6,386 nucleotides of DNA from Bacteroidales bacterium (GTDB taxonomy: Bacteria > Bacteroidota > Bacteroidia > Bacteroidales > Dysgonomonadaceae). The stretch spans positions 1 through 6,386 of the forward strand of contig JAAYTC010000121.1 in assembly GCA_012518155.1 (NCBI GenBank). Reading direction: 5' to 3'. The notes beneath the pieces were generated by a model. That model was not told where the DNA came from. It saw nothing but the letters and a program-made list of their open reading frames with translations, and did no database searches. Shown here piece after piece: positions 6,239-6,386 of this stretch (position 1 is the first letter of the stretch; each line of letters begins with the position of its first letter). The translations under genes and the position numbers were made by a program.

Positions 6239-6386
6239 AGTAAAACATTCTTAACAAAACCTATTTCATCGATAACCGCGATGTCGGGGGATTGCTCCAG
6301 CGCCTCCTCTATCCATTCGAGCCCTTTTTCTACTCCTTCCGGGAAGATCTTGAAATGATGAGGGCGTTTTTCAAATCCGGCAACCC
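6220..6386 (-). CDS. C-terminal 54 residues of a probable THEP1/DUF2478-like NTPase, apparently truncated after Walker B
   Basis: The minus-strand frame is open from the right edge to a TAG at 6222-6220. Its visible residues include FPEGVEKGLEWIEEAL followed by a short linker and AVIDEIG, a hydrophobic strand ending in Asp-Glu as in a Walker B motif. The pattern (F-x-P-E-G, helix, pDI-x-VIDE-x-G) resembles THEP1-type nucleoside-triphosphatases (DUF2478). In that family DEIG is normally followed by a PLEL-like segment and several dozen more residues. Here only 12 residues follow, ending in FRW, with no family resemblance. The gene may therefore be a broken remnant or a truncated form. The N-terminal part, including any P-loop, lies outside the window, so function and state are uncertain. 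Confidence 0.5.
   Translation of the reverse strand, partial: VAGFEKRPHHFKIFPEGVEKGLEWIEEALEQSPDIAVIDEIGFVKNVLLYVFRW

Noticed and set aside
1..6386. CRISPR arrays, transfer RNA or ribosomal RNA genes, insertion sequences and phage or defence genes.
   Set aside because: No regularly spaced repeats, RNA gene signatures, transposase motifs or terminal repeats were seen; the genes look like ordinary chromosomal ones.

Overview
The window looks like chromosomal DNA of a Bacteroidota species, probably of the order Bacteroidales. Three things support this. The gene starts lack Shine-Dalgarno sequences and follow AT-rich leaders. A perfect Bacteroidota-type -7 element (TATATTTG) lies upstream of the antiporter gene. 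The second gene also matches the starvation-linked EF-G paralogue known from Bacteroides. The genus cannot be named from the sequence.

Layout: (1) 1-2038, minus strand: the N-terminal 679 residues of a P-type ATPase of the Ca2+-pump (P2A) type, whose C-terminal membrane half runs off the left edge. (2) 2039-2355: a 317-bp divergent intergenic region with four separate inverted repeats. (3) 2356-4512, plus strand: a complete 718-residue EF-G paralogue of the EF-G2 type, closed by a clear intrinsic terminator at 4540-4581. (4) 4724-6238, plus strand: a complete 504-residue K+/H+ (or Na+/H+) antiporter of the NhaP2 type with a C-terminal RCK_C domain and its own promoter. (5) 6220-6386, minus strand: the 3' end of an NTPase-like gene that converges on the antiporter, overlaps its last 19 bases, and appears to stop directly after its Walker B motif.

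The main observation is the EF-G paralogue. Its P-loop is intact, but the switch II catalytic histidine is Ser84, the NKxD lysine is Gln135 and the switch I arginine is Tyr58. Its domain IV carries about 26 residues that I do not find in my recollection of E. coli EF-G. From memory, the B. thetaiotaomicron EF-G2 (fusA2) supports slow translocation without GTP hydrolysis during carbon starvation and owes this to a unique region of 26 residues. The protein here fits that description, so it is an instance of a recently described system rather than a wholly new one.

The P-type ATPase also departs from consensus at usually invariant positions: TGNGVND instead of TGDGVND, and PEGLQ instead of PEGLP. 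The genes do not form one operon: the ATPase and EF-G genes diverge, and a terminator separates the EF-G gene from the antiporter. Two ion transporters flanking a low-energy translation factor suggests a stress or starvation neighbourhood, but that is inference.
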